From Euzebyales bacterium (GTDB taxonomy: Bacteria; Actinomycetota; Nitriliruptoria; Euzebyales; JAHELV01), in NCBI GenBank assembly GCA_036374135.1, contig DASUUK010000004.1:1-64000 (forward strand): 64,000 nucleotides of DNA, read 5' to 3'. Positions 33,904-42,329 of the stretch are shown in pieces; the first letter of the stretch is position 1, and each line of letters starts with the position of its first letter. Position numbers and translations under genes: made by a program. The notes under the pieces are model-generated. The model had not been told where the DNA came from. It saw only the letters and a list, made by a program, of their open reading frames with translations, and ran no database searches.

Positions 33904-36248
33904 CGGCGCCGGTCGCCGTACTGGTGGCCGCCGCGTTGTGGGTCGGTTGCCTGTGGTCGGGGCCACCATGGCTCGCCGCGGTTGCGGTTGCCCTGCTAGG
34001 TGTGGCGCGTCGGATGGCCCGTACCGTCCCCGGTCCGTCATCCACCCGTGCGGCCGGTGCAGGTTGCGCCGTCGCACGAAGCGGCGCCGAGGACGTCCAC
34101 GGGACGCCGCTCCACCCCGCGGCGACGGTCGTGGTCGCGCTGGTGCTGCTGGGCGCCGGTCTCGCCGGGGGCCGTACGTCGCTGCGCGACGACTCGCCGC
34201 TCGTCGGCCTGGCCGAACGCCATGCGACGGTCGACGTGTGGGCGCGGGTCGTCACCGAACCGCGGGTCAGCGCCTTCGGAGCGTGGGCCATCGTCCGCAT
34301 CACCCGCGTCGACGACCGCCGGCTGACGGGTCGTGCGGTGATCCATCTGGATGCGGACACCGCGCTGGCGGTGGGCCAGCCGATCGCTGGCCGGATGCGT
34401 GTCGGCGCAACCCCGGACGGCGGGTTCGGTGCCCACCTGCGCGCCCTCGGGGTGTCGGTCTCGCTCCGCCCACGCGCGCCGCCGGTGGCTCGACCTGCGC
34501 CGTGGCTGCTCGCCCACACCACGGTGCTACGGACGCGGGCCGGCGCCGCGTTCGACGCCGCGCTCCCGTCCGGGCGCGCGGCGTTGCTCGGCGGCATCGT
34601 GCTCGGATCGCGCGACAGGGTCGACGACGACATCCTGCGCGACGCCGGGCTGAGCCACCTGGTCGTCGTCTCGGGACGTCACGTGGCGGTCGTGCTGGCG
34701 GGTGTCCTGGCGCTGTCGGTGGCGTGCGGCATCGGCCACCGCGGACGGCACCGGTTGGCGCTGACCATGCTGTGGTGGTTCGTGCTCGTGACGCGCTGGC
34801 AGCCGTCGGTGCTGCGCGCGGCGGTCATGGCGACCCTCATGCTGGCGGCGGCGTCGGCGGGCCGTGGCCGCCAGTCGACGCACAGCCTGGCCGTCACGGT
34901 CGCGGTGCTCCTGCTATGTGACCCACTGCTCGGACGGCAGATGGGGTTCGCGCTGTCGGTGCTGGCCACGGCGGGTGTGCTGTCGGTGGTCGGCTCCGTC
35001 GGTGGGGAACGGCGTCGTCGCGGGCGCATCGCCGTCCGCGCGACGATCGCGGCGCAGATCACCACCGCACCGGTGGTGCTGAGCGCGGTCGGCACGGTGC
35101 CGCTGGGTGCTGTGCCGGCGAACCTCGTGGCCGCGCCGGCCGCGACCATCGCACAGGTCGTCGGTCTGGTCGCAGCCGCCGTCGCGGCCGTGCCGGCACC
35201 GGGCGCGCATGTTGCCGCAACGTGGGTCGCCCGGGCCGCCGGGCCGGCGCTGGCGCTGGTGCAGTCCACGGCGTCGTTGTTCGCAGGCTGGCCGCAGGCC
35301 ACCGCGCGGCATGTGCTCGGCGCCGTGCTCCTGTCGGCCGGCGTGTGGACGACGGCCCGGTGGGGACCGCTGGCGTCGCGCGCCCGCCATCGCATCGCGG
35401 TCGTCGCGGTCGTGACCGCGTGGCTGGTGACCGTCGTCGTGCCGTGGATCGTGCCGGCCTCCGCGCCCGACCATCTGCGTCTGACCGCGTTGGACGTCGG
35501 GCAGGGTGATGCGCTGCTGGTCGAATCACCCGGCGGCACTGCCGGCGTCGCACGGATGCTCGTCGACGGCGGCCCGGAGCCCGACGTGCTCGACGCCGCC
35601 CTGCGCGCACGCCGCATCCGATCGCTGACCGCGGTCGTCCTGACCCACGGCGATCACGATCACGCCGGCGGTCTGGCGCGCGTGCTGCGGCGGGCGCGTG
35701 TCGGCGCGCTGATGATCCCGGCGGGTGACCCGCAGTTGCGCGACGCGGCGTCGAGCGCCCGGGACGCGCTGGACGTCGCACAGCGGGAAGGTGTGCCGGT
35801 CATCGAGGTGGCGGCGGGGCGGCAGTTCGTGATCGGCGACGCCACGGTCGAGGTGCTCGCTCCGCCACCGGTGGCGCTGCCCGGGACGGATCGCAACAGC
35901 CGATCGATCGTGCTGCGCGTGGTGGGGCCTCACGGCAGCATGCTGCTGACCGGTGATGCCGACGAGTCCGCGCAGCTGCGGTTGCTGCGAGGCCCGGCGG
36001 CGCTGCGGGCCGACGTGTTGAAGGTGCCGCACCACGGGGGCGCGACCAATGCGGTCGGCTTCCTTGACGCCGTCGCGGCCCGTGTCGCCGTCGTATCGGT
36101 CGGGGCCGGGAACGGCTACGGCCATCCGCATCCCGACACCGTGGACGATCTCGCCCCGGTCCCGCTGTGGCGCACCGATCGACATGGTGCGCTGACCGTC
36201 ACGCTGACGCCGGCGGGACCGGTGGTGCAGCCGGCATCCTCGCCCTGA
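33900..36248 (+). CDS. comEC: ComEC/Rec2 DNA-uptake channel protein
   Basis: 782 aa. N-terminal membrane segments and an OB-like domain come first, then the competence core with SHLVVVSGRHVAVVLAG, then a C-terminal metallo-beta-lactamase domain with LTALDVGQGDALLVE and LTHGDHDHAGG. A PHHGGATNA motif and a conserved Asp near the end (TGDADESAQ) complete the nuclease-like site. It transports single-stranded DNA across the membrane. The GTG start overlaps the comEA stop. Length is normal. Confidence 0.93.
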   Translation: MTAPVAVLVAAALWVGCLWSGPPWLAAVAVALLGVARRMARTVPGPSSTRAAGAGCAVARSGAEDVHGTPLHPAATVVVALVLLGAGLAGGRTSLRDDSPLVGLAERHATVDVWARVVTEPRVSAFGAWAIVRITRVDDRRLTGRAVIHLDADTALAVGQPIAGRMRVGATPDGGFGAHLRALGVSVSLRPRAPPVARPAPWLLAHTTVLRTRAGAAFDAALPSGRAALLGGIVLGSRDRVDDDILRDAGLSHLVVVSGRHVAVVLAGVLALSVACGIGHRGRHRLALTMLWWFVLVTRWQPSVLRAAVMATLMLAAASAGRGRQSTHSLAVTVAVLLLCDPLLGRQMGFALSVLATAGVLSVVGSVGGERRRRGRIAVRATIAAQITTAPVVLSAVGTVPLGAVPANLVAAPAATIAQVVGLVAAAVAAVPAPGAHVAATWVARAAGPALALVQSTASLFAGWPQATARHVLGAVLLSAGVWTTARWGPLASRARHRIAVVAVVTAWLVTVVVPWIVPASAPDHLRLTALDVGQGDALLVESPGGTAGVARMLVDGGPEPDVLDAALRARRIRSLTAVVLTHGDHDHAGGLARVLRRARVGALMIPAGDPQLRDAASSARDALDVAQREGVPVIEVAAGRQFVIGDATVEVLAPPPVALPGTDRNSRSIVLRVVGPHGSMLLTGDADESAQLRLLRGPAALRADVLKVPHHGGATNAVGFLDAVAARVAVVSVGAGNGYGHPHPDTVDDLAPVPLWRTDRHGALTVTLTPAGPVVQPASSP

Positions 36249-36287
36249 ACGCGCGGGCATGACGAGCAGGTCGACGACCGACCGGAC

Positions 36288-36300
36288 TAGACTGCCGCCG
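36288..36300 (+). promoter_or_regulatory. -10 box for a leaderless holA transcript
   Basis: TAGACT at 36288-36293 lies seven bases before the holA ATG, and no Shine-Dalgarno sequence is present. A TSS at or next to the ATG is expected. Confidence 0.4.
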
Positions 36301-37260
36301 ATGTCCGCGCTCCCACCGATGTACCTGTTCACGGGCTCCGAGGAGCTGCTCGTCCGTCGTGCGGCGGCGCGGCTGATCGATCAGATGCGGTCCGACGCGC
36401 CGGTCGAGGTGATCGACGTCCGTGCCGGGGAGCTGCGCGAGTGGGGCATGCCCGACCTGCGCACGGGTTCGCTGTTCGGTGACCGCCGGGCCGTCCTGAT
36501 CCGCGACGCCCAGGAGCTACCGGCTGACATGGCCGCGTCGCTCGTCAGCGAGCTCGACGGGCCACCTCCCGAGGCGACCGTGATCCTGATGGCGTCGGGA
36601 ACCGGTCGGATCATGAAGCTGGCGCGGGCGATCAAGGCCGCGGGCGGACGCGTCGACGTGTCACCGCCGAGGGACTGGGAGGACCGCAAGTGGGCGCAGC
36701 TCGTCCGTGACGAGTTCGCCCAGCACGAGCGCAAGGCGACCAACGACGCGGTGACGGCCCTGCTCGGGCACGCCGGACTCGACGTCGGGCAGATCGCTGA
36801 GAAGGTTTCCCAGGTCGTCGCCGCGGCCGATCCGGGCACCATTGGTGAGGCCGAGGTCGAACGGGCGGTCGTCGGGCACGGCAGCCGTGGGTCGTTCGCG
36901 GTCGCCGACGCCATGTGCAGCCGCGAACCCGCCAGGGCGCTGGAGCTACTGCGGGGCGTGCTCGAGGCCGGAAACGACCCGATCATGGTGCTCGGGGCAC
37001 TGGTCTACCGCGTGCGTAGCATCCTTGCGGTCGCCGGCAAGGTCGACCCGAAGCGGGTCGGCCTGCGGATCAGCGGGGGACAGGCGCGCCATCTGCGGGC
37101 CGCGCGAGGAAACTTCGGACCCGGCGAGCTCACCCGCGCCATGCGCACGCTCGCCGACGCCGATGTCCTGCTCAAGAGCGGGGACGTGCCGCCGCAGCTG
37201 GTCATCGAGCGCGCCGTCGTCGACGTCGCGACGCCGGCCGCTGATCACGACCCGCGGTGA
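36301..37260 (+). CDS. holA: DNA polymerase III delta subunit
   Basis: Clamp-loader delta subunit, 319 aa. Family features: MYLFTGSEELLVRRAA opening, LFGDRRAVLIRDAQEL, a Cys-free AAA-like domain, and the C-terminal domain with RALELLRGVLEAGNDPIMVLGALVYRVRSIL. It opens the beta clamp during loading. The ATG at 36301 is preferred over an in-frame ATG at 36259 because the family starts near MYLF and a promoter-like box lies between. It precedes rpsT by about 1.1 kb, a common order, here with a HAD-IIA gene between them. Confidence 0.92.
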   Translation: MSALPPMYLFTGSEELLVRRAAARLIDQMRSDAPVEVIDVRAGELREWGMPDLRTGSLFGDRRAVLIRDAQELPADMAASLVSELDGPPPEATVILMASGTGRIMKLARAIKAAGGRVDVSPPRDWEDRKWAQLVRDEFAQHERKATNDAVTALLGHAGLDVGQIAEKVSQVVAAADPGTIGEAEVERAVVGHGSRGSFAVADAMCSREPARALELLRGVLEAGNDPIMVLGALVYRVRSILAVAGKVDPKRVGLRISGGQARHLRAARGNFGPGELTRAMRTLADADVLLKSGDVPPQLVIERAVVDVATPAADHDPR

Positions 37261-37524
37261 CGGCCCCGGGCACGCTCGCCCCGACCGTCGCCGGCGGCCA
37301 AGGCACGGACAGTCGCCTGCGGCTCATGCGCTGCAGGGCGGTCCGATCGTCGGTCGCGGGCTTCAGGGTCTGTGTCCCGGTCCCGGCCGGCATTCGGTCG
37401 CATCTGCATCCCTGCTCGCGTCGTTGCGGCTCGCGCGAAGACAACCCGGTATGCGTCGCTCAGCGCGCCGTGCGAGCCGGTCGCAGCTGCACCCTCGGTG
37501 CACGATCGGTCCGAGCGACAGACC

Positions 37525-38328
37525 CTAGTCCGGTGGGCCGTCCAGCAGCCGGGTGACCAGGTCGGCGAGGTCGTCGGCGATGTAGGTCGGCTTCGGATCC
37601 GCCGCGTCCGCGTCGTCGCGGTCGCTGACACCCGTGAGCACCAGCGCGGTGTCCCAGCCGAGTGACGCCGCCCCTGTGAGATCGGTCTCGACACGGTCGC
37701 CGATCATCAGCGTCGGGCCGTCGGGCAGCCGCGCCGCGGCGCTCTCGAACAGCGTCCGCTCGGGCTTGCCCGCGACCTCAGGGGACCGTCCGGTGGCGGT
37801 TTCCAACGCGGCGACGATGATCCCAGCGCCCGGGCTGATGCCGTCCGCTGCCGGAAAGCTGCCGTCCGTGTTGCTGGCGATGAACCGGGCGCCCGCCAGC
37901 AGCGCACGGGTCCCGACGACGAGCTTGTCGTAGGTCAGGTCGTGATCCAGGCCCGTCACGACGACCTGCGCGGACTCGGCGTCCTCGACGAGCTCACATC
38001 CGCGGTCGGTCAACGCGTCGCGCAGTCCCTGCATGCCGATGACCAGACACCGGGTTCCCGGCTCGACCAGGTCGGCCGCCGCGATGGCCGACGTGATGAT
38101 CTCGTCGGGTTCGGCGTCGAACCCGAGCGATCGCAGCTTGTCGGCGCTCTGCTTCTGCGTGCGCGTCGCGTTGTTGGTCGCGAACGCCACACCGACGCCG
38201 GCGGATCGCAGCCTGGCGATCGCGTCGGCCGAGCCGGGGATCGCATCGTTCCCGCGGTAGCACACCCCATCGAGGTCGATGACTACGCCTGCGTACGCGA
38301 TCGGAGTGGCCTCGGCGTCGGAGGGCAT
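37525..38328 (-). CDS. HAD-IIA family sugar/phosphoglycolate-type phosphatase
   Basis: 267 aa, NagD-like. Motif I VIDLDGVCYRG with DxD, motif II ATNNATRT, a C2-type cap (residues about 85-180), the Lys in AGKPERTLFESA and motif IV MIGDRVETDLTGAASLGWDT. Members remove phosphate from small sugars or nucleotides. It reads against holA and toward it. A 264-base gap separates them, in which I see no gene. Confidence 0.9.
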   Translation of the reverse strand: MPSDAEATPIAYAGVVIDLDGVCYRGNDAIPGSADAIARLRSAGVGVAFATNNATRTQKQSADKLRSLGFDAEPDEIITSAIAAADLVEPGTRCLVIGMQGLRDALTDRGCELVEDAESAQVVVTGLDHDLTYDKLVVGTRALLAGARFIASNTDGSFPAADGISPGAGIIVAALETATGRSPEVAGKPERTLFESAAARLPDGPTLMIGDRVETDLTGAASLGWDTALVLTGVSDRDDADAADPKPTYIADDLADLVTRLLDGPPD

Positions 38329-38366
38329 GGCGCGTGGTCGACGCGGTGACGCCGCTTCGGTGTCGG

Positions 38367-38627
38367 TCAGATCGACTGGAGGCGCCGCGCCATCTTCGAC
38401 TTGTGGTTCGCGGCGAAGTTTGGGTGGACGATGCGGCGACGGGCGGCGCGGTCGAGCCTGCTGGCGGCCGCGTCGTGGGCAGCGCGAGCCTCGGCGGCGT
38501 CACCGGAGTCGACCGCGGCGTCGAAGCGCTTGAGCGCGGTCTTGATGGCGCTGCGGGTCGCCTTGTTGCGTGCGCGGGCCGTCTCGTTCTGGCGGTTGCG
38601 CTTGATCTGACTGGCGATGTTGGCCAT
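38367..38627 (-). CDS. rpsT: 30S ribosomal protein S20
   Basis: 86 aa, very basic, two long helices: MANIASQIKRNRQNETARARNKATRSAIKT opening in the family pattern (split here as MANIASQIKRNRQ and RARNKATRSAIKT) and a C-terminal NKSK-like HPNFAANHKSKM. Binds 16S rRNA early in 30S assembly. It is divergent from lepA, with a 244-base promoter region between them. Confidence 0.96.
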   Translation of the reverse strand: MANIASQIKRNRQNETARARNKATRSAIKTALKRFDAAVDSGDAAEARAAHDAAASRLDRAARRRIVHPNFAANHKSKMARRLQSI

Positions 38628-38802
38628 GACGGTGTGACGCCTTCGTGTGGCTGATGACGGAGCAGGATGAAGGTGCGCCACTACGGCGCGACGGATCGAG
38701 TCTAGCGCGCCCCGGCACGCGACCGCACGGCCACCGCTAGCATCGCTGACATCCCGTCCCGCCACCTACCGGGCTCGCGCACGCGATCCCAGACTGCGGA
38801 CA

Positions 38803-38864
38803 TGACCTCAAACAGCGAAGCGGTAGGTCGCACACATTGACCTCAGACAGCGAAGCGGTAGGTC
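38803..38864 (+). promoter_or_regulatory. Duplicated promoter-like unit upstream of lepA
   Basis: A 27-base unit occurs twice, 35 bases apart, with one mismatch: TGACCTCAAACAGCG then AAGCGGTAGGTC at 38803-38829, and TGACCTCAGACAGCG then AAGCGGTAGGTC at 38838-38864. In the second copy TTGACC (38837-38842), a 16-base spacer and TAGGTC (38859-38864) form a promoter-like pair, seven bases before the lepA ATG. The first copy has ATGACC and TAGGTC with the same spacing. GACCT and AGGTC at the ends of each unit are also inverted repeats. Confidence 0.55.
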
Positions 38865-38871
38865 ACGGCAG

Positions 38872-40701
38872 ATGACCCCGACCGACCGCATCCGCAACTT
38901 CGCGATCATCGCCCACGTCGACCACGGCAAGTCGACGCTGGCCGACCGCATGCTGCAGCTGACCGGCCTGGTCGGCGATCGCACGATGCGCGCGCAGTAC
39001 CTGGATCGCATGGAACTGGAGCGCGAGCGCGGCATCACGATCAAGGCGCAGGCGGTGCGCATGCCGTACCGCGCGCTCGACGGCGACGAGTATGTGCTGA
39101 ACCTGATCGACACGCCGGGCCACGTCGACTTCTCCTACGAGGTCAGCCGGGCGATGAACGCGTGCGAGGGCGCCGTGCTGCTGGTCGACGCCGCGCAGGG
39201 CGTGCAGGCGCAGACGATCGCGAACCTGTACGTGGCGGTCGAGGCCGGCCTCGAGGTCATCCCGGTGCTCAACAAGATCGACCTTCCCGCGGCGCGCCCC
39301 GACCAGGTGGCCGAGGAGATCGCGGCGCTGATCGGTGGCGATCCGGCGGACATCCTGGCGGTGTCGGCCAAGACCGGTGACGGCGTGCCGGAGGTCCTCC
39401 AGGAGATCGTCGCGCGCGTCCCGCCGCCGGTCGGCAGCCCCGACGATCCCCTGCGGGCGCTGATCTTCGACTCGGTCTACGACAGCTACCGCGGTGTGGT
39501 CACCTACGTCCGCGTGGTCGACGGCCAGATCCGTCCCCGCATGGACGTGCGGCTGATGGCGACCGGGTTCGCCAACGAGGTCCACGAGCTCGCCGTCATC
39601 TCGCCGGAGCCCGTGCCGACCGATGTGCTGGGTCCCGGCGAGGTCGGCTATCTGACCGCTGCGATCAAGGAGGTCGACCTCGCCCGTGTGGGTGACACCA
39701 TCACGACGGTCGAGGCGCCCGCGCCGGAGCCGCTGCCGGGTTACCGGGAGCCGACGCCGATGGTCTTCAGCGGGCTGTACCCCGTCGACTCGGGGGACTT
39801 CCCTGACCTGCGGGACGCCCTCGACAAGCTGCGGTTGAACGACGCGAGCTTCACGTTCGAGCCCGAGACGTCCGTCGCGCTGGGGTTCGGGTTCCGCTGC
39901 GGATTCCTGGGCCTGCTGCACATGGAGATCATCTCCGAGCGCCTGGACCGCGAGTTCGACATCCCGCTGGTGACGACGGCGCCGAACGTGCGCTACGAGG
40001 TCCACCTCGACGAACGGCTGTGGACCGAGGAGGAACCCGCGGTCATCGAGGTGTCCAACCCTGCCGAGCTGCCGGCGCCCAACCGCATCGCGGAGATCCG
40101 TGAGCCGGTCGTCGACGCGATGATCATCGTGCCGAGCGACTACATCGGCGCGGTCATGCAGCTGTGCGAGGGCCGCCGCGGCGACATGCGCAAGATGGAG
40201 TACCTGTCTCCGGAGCGGGTGGAGCTGCGCTACCGCCTGCCGCTGGCCGAGATCATCGTCGACTTCTTCGACCGGTTGAAGTCGCAGACCCGCGGCTACG
40301 GGTCGCTCGACTATGAGCCCGCCGGTCTGGCGACGGCCGACCTGGTCAAGGTCGACGTCCTGCTCAACGCCGCTCCGGTCGACGCGTTCTCGGCGATCGT
40401 CCACCGCGACAAGGCGTACGAGTACGGCAAGCGGATGGTCAACAAGCTGCGTGAGCTGATCCCACGACAGATGTTCGATGTCCCGATCCAGGCGGCGATC
40501 GGGTCGCGGATCATCGCCCGTGAGACCGTCAAGGCGCGGCGCAAGGATGTGCTGGCCAAGTGCTACGGCGGTGATGTCACGCGCAAGCGCAAGCTGCTGG
40601 AGAAGCAGAAGGAGGGCAAGCGGCGCATGAAGAACGTCGGCGCCGTGGAGATCCCGCAGGAGGCGTTCGTCGCCGCGCTGAGCGTCGGCGACGACGCCTG
40701 A
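38872..40701 (+). CDS. lepA: Elongation factor 4 (LepA)
   Basis: Ribosome back-translocase GTPase, 609 aa. G1 [11 protein letters not shown]2 RGITIKAQ, G3 DTPGHVDF and G4 NKID are intact. EF-G-like domains II, III and V follow, then the LepA-specific C-terminal domain with [22 protein letters not shown] and the Lys/Arg-rich end [14 protein letters not shown]. The ATG lies seven bases after a TAGGTC box and has no Shine-Dalgarno, so a leaderless mRNA is plausible. hemW follows four bases after the stop. Confidence 0.98.
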   Translation: MTPTDRIRNFAIIAHVDHGKSTLADRMLQLTGLVGDRTMRAQYLDRMELERERGITIKAQAVRMPYRALDGDEYVLNLIDTPGHVDFSYEVSRAMNACEGAVLLVDAAQGVQAQTIANLYVAVEAGLEVIPVLNKIDLPAARPDQVAEEIAALIGGDPADILAVSAKTGDGVPEVLQEIVARVPPPVGSPDDPLRALIFDSVYDSYRGVVTYVRVVDGQIRPRMDVRLMATGFANEVHELAVISPEPVPTDVLGPGEVGYLTAAIKEVDLARVGDTITTVEAPAPEPLPGYREPTPMVFSGLYPVDSGDFPDLRDALDKLRLNDASFTFEPETSVALGFGFRCGFLGLLHMEIISERLDREFDIPLVTTAPNVRYEVHLDERLWTEEEPAVIEVSNPAELPAPNRIAEIREPVVDAMIIVPSDYIGAVMQLCEGRRGDMRKMEYLSPERVELRYRLPLAEIIVDFFDRLKSQTRGYGSLDYEPAGLATADLVKVDVLLNAAPVDAFSAIVHRDKAYEYGKRMVNKLRELIPRQMFDVPIQAAIGSRIIARETVKARRKDVLAKCYGGDVTRKRKLLEKQKEGKRRMKNVGAVEIPQEAFVAALSVGDDA

Positions 40702-40705
40702 CGCC

Positions 40706-41899
40706 GTGACCGCACCCGCAGCGCCCGAGGCCCGCACCGGGGCCTCGACGCGCGCGGGCGCCGGCATCTACCTGCACGTCCCCTTCTGTCGGCGCCGCTG
40801 CCACTACTGCGACTTCAACACGTACGCCAACCGTGGCGCACTGATCGGTGACTATGTCGTCGCGCTGCACGCCGACATCGACGTGGTCGCCGGCGGCGGC
40901 CCACGCGCGCTCGCCCCGCCGGACGCCGAGGTCGAACCCGACTGGCCGACGTTCGACAGCCTGTTCGTCGGCGGTGGGACACCGACGCTGCTGCCCGCGT
41001 CGGATCTGGCCGGCGTCGTTCGCCATGTGCTCGAGCGGTTCGACCTTGCCGAGGGCGCCGAAGTGACCGTCGAGGCGAACCCCGAGACGGTCGACGTCGA
41101 GACGCTCGCGGCGCTCGTCGACGCCGGGGTCACGCGGATGTCGATCGGCGCGCAGTCGTTCGCGCCGCACGTGCTCGATGCGCTGGGCCGGTGGCACGAG
41201 CTTGACGCGCCGGTGCGCGCGGTGGAAGCGGCGCGCGCGGCCGGGATCGCGCAGATGAGCCTGGACCTGATCTATGGCACGCCGGGAGAGTCGCCCGCGG
41301 ACTGGGAGCACAGCGTTCGCACGGCGCTGGACACAGGGATCGGCCACCTGTCGGCGTACGCGCTGACGGTCGAGCCCAGCACCCAGTACGCGCGCCGGGT
41401 CCGGCTGGGCACCGCGATGGCACCCGACGACGACGTCCAGGCCGAGCGCATGGATCAGGTCGACGCCTGGGCGGCCGAGGTGGGCCTCGCGCGCTACGAA
41501 CTGTCGAATTGGGCGCGACCCGGTCTCGAATCGGTGCACAACCGCGTCTACTGGCGCGGTGGCGACTGGCTGGGCATCGGCGCGGGCGCACACGGCCACT
41601 GGCGGGGACGGCGTTGGTGGTGCGCCCGCAGCCCCGAGCGCTACATCCGGGCCGCGCGAAACGGGGCGTCGACCCTCACCGGGTCCGAGATCCCCGACGC
41701 CGACCAGCGCCGTGCGGAGCGCCTCATGATGGGCCTGCGCCTGACCGAGGGCGTCGCACGCGCCGCGGTCGCGCCGCTCGACGACCGCACGGTGTCCGAC
41801 CTGGCCACGGCCGGTCTGCTCGCTGCCACCGATCACCACATAGCACTGACGCCGTCCGGGATGCGGCTCGCGTCGGCGGTGACCCTGAAGCTGCTGTAG
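40706..41899 (+). CDS. hemW: Radical SAM haem chaperone HemW
   Basis: 397 aa. The radical SAM cluster motif is CRRRCHYCDF (C-x3-C-x2-C) at about 29-38. SAM-binding GGGTPTLLP and the HemW regions MSIGAQSF and SLDLIYGTPGESPADWEHSV are present, with a C-terminal winged-helix-like domain. It delivers haem to membrane proteins; relatives were once called oxygen-independent coproporphyrinogen oxidase. Starts at GTG four bases after lepA, the usual gene order. Confidence 0.94.
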   Translation: MTAPAAPEARTGASTRAGAGIYLHVPFCRRRCHYCDFNTYANRGALIGDYVVALHADIDVVAGGGPRALAPPDAEVEPDWPTFDSLFVGGGTPTLLPASDLAGVVRHVLERFDLAEGAEVTVEANPETVDVETLAALVDAGVTRMSIGAQSFAPHVLDALGRWHELDAPVRAVEAARAAGIAQMSLDLIYGTPGESPADWEHSVRTALDTGIGHLSAYALTVEPSTQYARRVRLGTAMAPDDDVQAERMDQVDAWAAEVGLARYELSNWARPGLESVHNRVYWRGGDWLGIGAGAHGHWRGRRWWCARSPERYIRAARNGASTLTGSEIPDADQRRAERLMMGLRLTEGVARAAVAPLDDRTVSDLATAGLLAATDHHIALTPSGMRLASAVTLKLL

Positions 41900-41952
41900 C
41901 GGCCGACGGGCTCGACTGACGCCTCGCTGCCACCTGGACCTCCACTGGAGCG

Positions 41953-42329
41953 GTGCGGGGACATGCGCACCACGTGGTGTCCAGGAGGTCCGCCACTCTG
42001 TATCGTCGTCGTACCCTCGCACCCGGCGCCGTGATCGGTGGCGTGGTCATCTTCGCGACGCCGCTGTTGAGCACGGTGACGGTGGGCCTGGTGATCGGCT
42101 GGTACTGGGTCGTCGGCGGCGTCATCGGGATCGTCGGCGCCACCGTCGAGCGGGGTGACCGCTTCATCCGACTGCTGGTGGCGGTGCTCTCGCCCGTGGC
42201 GGGTGTACTGGTCATCGCGCAGCCCGGGCTGGCGCTCGTGACGCGTGGTTCGCCGGTGCATGGATGCTGGTCGTCGGCGTCGTGATGGCGGCGATGGCGC
42301 TCTTCCAGCGTGGGTCGGCTGCCGGCTAA
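41953..42329 (+). pseudogene. HdeD/DUF308-like membrane protein, frameshifted and probably truncated
   Basis: Frame 1 gives hydrophobic helices typical of HdeD/DUF308 (GLVIGWYWVVGGVIGIVGA, then SPVAGVLVIAQPGLALVT). At about 42243 the family pattern continues one frame over as WFAGAWMLVVGVVMAAMALF to the TAA at 42327-42329. Only about four helices are present, whereas HdeD has six, and no good start with a ribosome-binding site is visible. The stop overlaps the converging cyclase-like gene. Confidence 0.6.

Noticed and set aside
33333-36248. ComEC starting inside comEA
   Set aside because: The extra residues are a shadow of comEA; the GTG at 33900 with the GTGA overlap gives the normal ComEC length.
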